Part shown: positions 13,920 to 17,925 of the stretch, piece by piece
Layout: every line of letters starts with the position of its first letter
Position numbering within the stretch: position 1 is the first letter of the stretch
Source of the DNA: Epulopiscium sp. Nele67-Bin004
Lineage (GTDB): Bacteria > Bacillota_A > Clostridia > Lachnospirales > Cellulosilyticaceae
Assembly (NCBI GenBank): GCA_002007315.1
Contig: LNZQ01000197.1
Span: forward strand, 1-17,925
Reading direction: 5' to 3'
DNA length: 17,925 bases
The notes under the pieces: model-generated
The model's database searches: none
The model's input: only the letters and a program-made list of their open reading frames with translations
What the model was told of the DNA's origin: nothing
Program-made: the position numbers and the translations under genes

Positions 13920-14135
13920 GATAATAATTTTCCCTGCGATACAAATAAAACTTATAATTGCCACAGTTATGCCATAATCCACAATGCTATCATACCAATT
14001 GCCTTCGATTAGTTCATACAGCATAGGTTTATCGTTATAATCCCAAATTACAAATAGAGAGTGACCTATAAACACACCTATAAAACTGTGCATAAGTAAA
14101 TCTAGGCTTTTGTATAATCGTTCCATAAAATCCAC
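13896..14135 (-). CDS. Small two-helix membrane protein coupled to the MATE gene
   Basis: The 79-residue protein starts at GTG 14135 (read as M-DFMERLYKSLDLL), one base after the MATE stop codon, with AGGAAGGA 8 bases upstream inside the MATE coding end. An ATG three codons later (14126) lacks good spacing. Two hydrophobic helices are visible: about 12-28 (DLLMHSFIGVFIGHSLFVI) and about 53-69 (YGITVAIISFICIAGKII). A polar loop (WDYNDKPMLYELIEGNWYDS) lies between them, and the tail is basic. I believe similar small proteins of unknown function occur in other clostridia, but I cannot confirm it here. The last codons lie inside the terminator hairpin of the convergent phnW operon. Tight coupling suggests expression with the MATE pump. 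Confidence 0.65.
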   Translation of the reverse strand: MDFMERLYKSLDLLMHSFIGVFIGHSLFVIWDYNDKPMLYELIEGNWYDSIVDYGITVAIISFICIAGKIIIKKKMSTK

Positions 14136-14136
14136 T

Positions 14137-15489
14137 TTATAAATCCTTCCTAGATTGTAATTTTTTATACGCTTTTTTATACAACACAACAACTATCGCA
14201 AACGTTAATACGTCAGCCACAGGTTGTGCCCAAACCAAGCCATATATTCCACTTATTTGATTTAGCACAAACAACATCGGAATGTATATAAGCCCTTGTC
14301 TGCTTGAGTTAACAATAAGCGAACTACTAGCCTCGCCCATCGCTTGCAATGCATTTGAATATACGTTAAACAGCCCAACTAGTATCGTAGTTGACAACAA
14401 AATTTGAGTAAATGGTGTTGCGTATTGTATTGCATTTGTATCTGTCAAAAATAAGCCAATTATCAAATTTATACCAACATAGCATATCAGCGTCAATCCT
14501 GCACTAACTCCAAGCCCCAGCATAAGCGAGCATTTCATTATTTCTTTAAATCTTACCAAATTTTTTGCCCCAACGCAATATCCAAGTAGCGGTTGTATGC
14601 CAAGCCCAAGCCCCAAACACAATAGCGTTGGTATCGTTATTATTTTTATCGCCACGCCAAACCCCGCAAGTGCTATGTCCCCGTAGTCTGCCACCAAATA
14701 ATTTGCCACCATGTTTGACCAGCTTTGCAAAAAGCTTGCTATAGATGCAGGTATCCCAATCATCATAACGCTTTTTAAAACGTCATCTTTCATAGTAAAA
14801 TCTTTAGGTTCAAGACTTAGCAATTTAGTTTTAGTTTTCAAATACGTTATGTAGTATATTCCATTTGCAACATTTCCGCACAACGTCGCAATCGCTGCAC
14901 CTTTAACGCCCATGCCAAGCCACAAAATAAACACGGGGTCTAACACTATATTTACCACATTTCCGATTAACATACCTGTTATCGCCTTTTTTGGTTCACC
15001 TTCTGCACGCAACAAGTTTGTGTAGCAATGCCCAATTAGTAAAAACGGTGCACTAAACCCAAGTATAATTAAATAATCTTTAACTCTATCCCAAAGTTGT
15101 TCACTAGCACCCATAACTACAAGCACTTGGTCAACAAACACATACAAAACTACCGCAAACACACACCCCACTGAAACCGAACCCCAAAAACAAAACGACG
15201 ACACTTTTTTTGCATACTCAGCGTTGCCACCACCAAGTGCACGAGATATAACCGACGTACCTCCAACACCAAATATTGTGCCAAGTCCGATAAGCGTCAA
15301 AAACATAGGCGTTGCCAACGACACCGCCGCCACGTCTAGTGGATCACCCGTCTGACCCACGAAGAATAAATCCGCCATATTATAAATTAGTACCATCACA
15401 AAACCTAGCATAGCAGGAACAGCGTTAGATACAACCGCCTTAAACGGTTCCATGCTGTGTAGTTGTTCCAAATTATTGTTATCTTCCAT
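14137..15489 (-). CDS. MATE family multidrug/toxin efflux pump
   Basis: This inner-membrane antiporter has about 450 residues and about 12 helices in two homologous halves, exporting organic cations or toxins in exchange for sodium or protons. Family features include NAVPAMLGFVMVLIYNMADLFFVGQ near the N-terminus, FGVGGTSVISRALGGGNAEYAKK after helix 2, and LRAEGEPKKAITGMLIGNVVNIVLDP before the second half, typical of the MepA/DinF-like branch. I prefer ATG 15489 (MEDNNNLEQ), preceded by AAAGTGGG; ATG 15510 would add seven residues but lacks a ribosome site. It lies about 70 bases after the ABC exporter gene, with a palindromic repeat between, and is probably in the same transcription unit. Substrate unknown. 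Confidence 0.9.
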   Translation of the reverse strand: MEDNNNLEQLHSMEPFKAVVSNAVPAMLGFVMVLIYNMADLFFVGQTGDPLDVAAVSLATPMFLTLIGLGTIFGVGGTSVISRALGGGNAEYAKKVSSFCFWGSVSVGCVFAVVLYVFVDQVLVVMGASEQLWDRVKDYLIILGFSAPFLLIGHCYTNLLRAEGEPKKAITGMLIGNVVNIVLDPVFILWLGMGVKGAAIATLCGNVANGIYYITYLKTKTKLLSLEPKDFTMKDDVLKSVMMIGIPASIASFLQSWSNMVANYLVADYGDIALAGFGVAIKIITIPTLLCLGLGLGIQPLLGYCVGAKNLVRFKEIMKCSLMLGLGVSAGLTLICYVGINLIIGLFLTDTNAIQYATPFTQILLSTTILVGLFNVYSNALQAMGEASSSLIVNSSRQGLIYIPMLFVLNQISGIYGLVWAQPVADVLTFAIVVVLYKKAYKKLQSRKDL

Positions 15490-15519
15490 AATATACCCAC
15501 TTTCTTTCATATATATCCG

Positions 15520-15564
15520 TACGGGCGGTCACTGGCCGCACTATATATAAATAAAGCCGCCCTA
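15520..15564 (+). repeat. Palindromic repeat copy F with GCCGCCC tail
   Basis: GTAC followed by GGGCGGTCACTGGCCGCAC (15523-15541) is copy E's core with one mismatch. It continues through an AT tract (tatatataaataaa) to GCCGCCCTATA (15556-15566). The exporter's TAG stop (15564-15562) is inside that tail, read as TAGGGCGGC. Confidence 0.75.
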
Positions 15565-17256
15565 TATATTGCACAAATTCCAATAAATTCCCTTCTGCTC
15601 CAAAAGCTGATTGTGGTTACCGCTCTCCATCACGACCCCTTTATCAAGCACGATAATATTATCCGCATGTTGTATCGTGGCAAGCCTATGAGCAACCATA
15701 ATAGTAGTTCGCCCCTTCATCATATTTTGCAACGCAATGGCGATAACGCTTTCCGTTTCAGTGTCAATATTTGCCGTTGCCTCATCTAAAATAAAAATTT
15801 TCGGCTCACCAGACACCGCACGTGCAAACGACAACAGCTGGCGTTCCCCAGTTGAAAGCGTCGCCCCACCTTCGATAACTTCTTGGTGATATTTGTTTGG
15901 CAACCTGTCAATAAATGTATTTGCATACACCATTTTTGCCGCACGCTCCACGTCAATATCATCTCGCCCAAGCGTAATATTTCTCTCAATATCGCCCGTA
16001 AACATAAATACGTCTTGCAAAACTTGCCCCACAGCACCCCTCAAACTATCAAGCGAATACTCTCGTATATCTTTGCCATCAATCAAAATTTGTCCTTTTT
16101 GGATATCATAATACCTGGCGATAAGTGCTAAAATCGACGTTTTGCCTGCACCCGTCGCCCCAACAAACGCAACTTTTTGTCCCGCTTCTATTTTAAACGA
16201 AACATCTTTAAGTATCCATTGTTCTTCTTTGTATGCAAACCACACATTTTTAAACTCAATTTCTCCACGAAACTCCTCATTTGCAACTAAGTTACCATCT
16301 TCGATTTCATTTTCTTCATCAAGCACAGTAAATATTTTTTCACCTGCTGCAATAGCCGATTGCAAAATATTAAACACGTCGGCAAGCTGTTCTATCGGAG
16401 TAAAAAAATCTTTAACGTACGTAGCCATAATAACGATAGTCCCAACAGACATCGCTCCCGCCAAAACTTCTTTTGAACCAAGATACAACACCATAACTAT
16501 AGCCAAATTTGATACCGCAAACAAACTCGGTCTATACACCATAAATGACGCCTGTTCTTTAAGCCCCGCATCAAGTAAATCAGCGTTAATATTTTTCATC
16601 GTATCAAACGTCTTATCTTGTCGATTAAACATTTGAATCAAACTCATACCCATAATATGCTCCGACAAAAACACGTTCATTTGCGTAAGATACGTTCTAG
16701 TTGCACGATACGCCTTACGTGAATATTTTTGGAAAATCATAGTCATAGATACAACTATAGGCACAACCGCAATTACACAAAGTGTTATTTTTACATTTAT
16801 GCTAAACATCATTACTAGTATACCTATTATATACATGCCATTTTTAAACACACTCGTAATAACGTTTGTGTACATCTCATTCAAACTTTCCGTATCGTTC
16901 GTCACACGTGTAAGCAACGCCCCAACAGGATTTTCGTTGTAATATCTTGTTGGTAAACTAAGCATTTTTGTATATATGTCCATTCGTATTTGCTTAATTA
17001 TTTTTTGCCCAACTTGTTGCAGCAACAACGTTTGCAAATATAAAAAAATAAAAGTTACAACAAGTAGCATCATAAAAAGTCCTGCTTGTTGCATAAGTAT
17101 GCCAAAACTGTCCGAAATATTCGCTTGCGGGTCGTTTGCCACCGCCACAAATAAATCAACTAAATTTCCAGTTATTATCGGTCTTGTAAGCGTTGCAACC
17201 GTCGTAATAAACATCATTATTAATATCGCCACAAAGTACATACTGTAAGGCTTAGC
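15562..17256 (-). CDS. ABC exporter (membrane domain fused to ATPase), N-terminus lost at contig junction
   Basis: About 565 residues of a half-type multidrug/lipid/peptide exporter are present. Counting from the internal Met at 17241: a six-helix membrane domain (about 1-300) and a nucleotide-binding domain with Walker A GATGAGKT (361-368), signature LSTGERQLLSFARA (462-475), Walker B IFILDEATA (482-490) and H-loop VAHRLA. Signature LSTGE/Q variants are common in one partner of heterodimeric exporters, and the catalytic Glu is present. The frame continues upstream of 17241 as AKPYSM, matching the usual KPYKKYF start of helix 1, and then reaches unrelated sequence and a stop. About 20 N-terminal residues and the real start are therefore missing, probably with an upstream partner gene. 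The TAG stop is supplied by a repeat. Confidence 0.85.
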   Translation of the reverse strand, partial: AKPYSMYFVAILIMMFITTVATLTRPIITGNLVDLFVAVANDPQANISDSFGILMQQAGLFMMLLVVTFIFLYLQTLLLQQVGQKIIKQIRMDIYTKMLSLPTRYYNENPVGALLTRVTNDTESLNEMYTNVITSVFKNGMYIIGILVMMFSINVKITLCVIAVVPIVVSMTMIFQKYSRKAYRATRTYLTQMNVFLSEHIMGMSLIQMFNRQDKTFDTMKNINADLLDAGLKEQASFMVYRPSLFAVSNLAIVMVLYLGSKEVLAGAMSVGTIVIMATYVKDFFTPIEQLADVFNILQSAIAAGEKIFTVLDEENEIEDGNLVANEEFRGEIEFKNVWFAYKEEQWILKDVSFKIEAGQKVAFVGATGAGKTSILALIARYYDIQKGQILIDGKDIREYSLDSLRGAVGQVLQDVFMFTGDIERNITLGRDDIDVERAAKMVYANTFIDRLPNKYHQEVIEGGATLSTGERQLLSFARAVSGEPKIFILDEATANIDTETESVIAIALQNMMKGRTTIMVAHRLATIQHADNIIVLDKGVVMESGNHNQLLEQKGIYWNLCNI

Positions 17257-17925
17257 GTCGGGCTCAGAGAGTCAGACTGAGCTGAAGGTGACTTTAATGC
17301 TGAGGCTGAGCGTTTCGATTGATGCTTCATTCATAATGTTTACCTGATGAAACAGTTTGTCCGTCTCCAGAAAATTTATCTGGAACTGTTTTGATTTAAT
17401 ATTTAACATTCTAAAGGCAAAATTTCAGCAGTGAATATTTACTTACTGAACTTCTAAATTTGGACAAAAAACAACCAACCAACAAACAAAAAAACAACAC
17501 AGAGTTTGAGGACATCACATCCGAGAATCTCAAGACCAAATATTTATCAATTAATGAAATTAACAAACAAATAGATCAATCACTAATGGAAATAATTGTT
17601 AGCTGTAGCTCTAAAGTAAACAGCAGTTACTATTGTTAATTAATTTTAAATGTTTGGCAGAGAAGCTTCAGGATTAGATTAGGATTAAATAGATTTATAT
17701 TTCACTGCAACTTCAGGAAAGATTTATTTTTCTGCCTCAACACAGAAATAAAGAATAAAACAAAATCTGAAAACAAATACAAGGCGAGGACAGACGTTTT
17801 TGAGAAAAATATACATTTAAATTATTGACGAAAAACTAGAAAAAAAAGAAACTCTGTGCTGATGATTTTAGTTGAAATTTAAGTAAATTAGAAATATTTC
17901 AGATTTTGGTAACAATGATAATTAT
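17257..17925. other. Non-bacterial-looking right flank (probable fish DNA), no genes seen
   Basis: These 669 bases have no open frame of note, promoter or ribosome site. They contain A-rich simple sequence (caaccaaccaacaaacaaa, 17473-17491) and poly-A patches. The words taatggaaataattg and ttagctgtagctcta (about 17586-17613) resemble a motif I recall as common in fish genomic DNA. The region interrupts the ABC exporter gene at or near codon AKPY. I infer host DNA joined to the bacterial fragment; whether in vivo or as an assembly artefact cannot be told from sequence alone. Confidence 0.65.

Noticed and set aside
1..17925. tRNA or rRNA genes
   Set aside because: No cloverleaf-like GC-rich segment with a TTC-containing T-arm or rRNA signature word was found by eye in any intergenic stretch.

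Overview
The window is about 17.0 kb of low-GC bacterial DNA (roughly positions 229-17256) with a stretch of non-bacterial-looking DNA at each end (1 to about 228, and about 17257-17925). The bacterial part has tightly packed genes, strong Shine-Dalgarno sites, sigma-A-type promoters, hairpin-plus-T terminators and protein families typical of anaerobic Firmicutes (Clostridia/Lachnospirales). The flanks have no bacterial gene organisation, and the right flank resembles vertebrate, probably fish, intergenic DNA. Each flank cuts a bacterial gene in mid-codon. My inference is a fish-gut clostridium, possibly an Epulopiscium-like surgeonfish symbiont, in a contig chimeric with host DNA. The organism name is a guess and cannot be proved from the sequence.

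Layout. 229-357 (-): first 43 codons of a YigZ/IMPACT-family gene, cut by the left junction. 424-2990 (-): a two-gene, one-base-overlapping operon for a ZorA/ZorB-like proton-channel motor (MotA/ExbB-like protein with a long coiled tail, plus a MotB/OmpA-like protein), with no Zorya effector genes beside it. 3094-3912 (+): an unrecognised secreted protein transcribed divergently from the motor. 4008-6218 (-): a DUF1622 membrane protein followed by oligoendopeptidase F. 6410-13876: a 2-aminoethylphosphonate (AEP) use locus. 13896-17256 (-): a truncated ABC exporter, a MATE efflux pump and a coupled small membrane protein.

The AEP locus is the functional core. On the + strand are an ABC importer (ATPase, dual-domain permease, lipoprotein binding protein) and phnW. 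On the - strand are a DeoR-family regulator with its own terminator, then an operon of an iron-dependent alcohol dehydrogenase and phnX. Expected flow: the importer brings AEP in; PhnW transaminates it with pyruvate to phosphonoacetaldehyde and alanine; PhnX hydrolyses that to acetaldehyde and phosphate. The dehydrogenase either reduces acetaldehyde to ethanol or reduces phosphonoacetaldehyde to 2-hydroxyethylphosphonate. The permease gene carries an in-frame TAA at codon 91, so the importer may be broken in this copy.

A family of short GC-rich palindromes (core GGGCGGTCACTGGCCGCCC and relatives) lies in three intergenic regions. Three genes take their TAG stop codon from repeat sequence (TAGGGGCGG or TAGGGCGGC), and two copies double as terminators. 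No tRNA, rRNA, CRISPR array or insertion sequence was seen.
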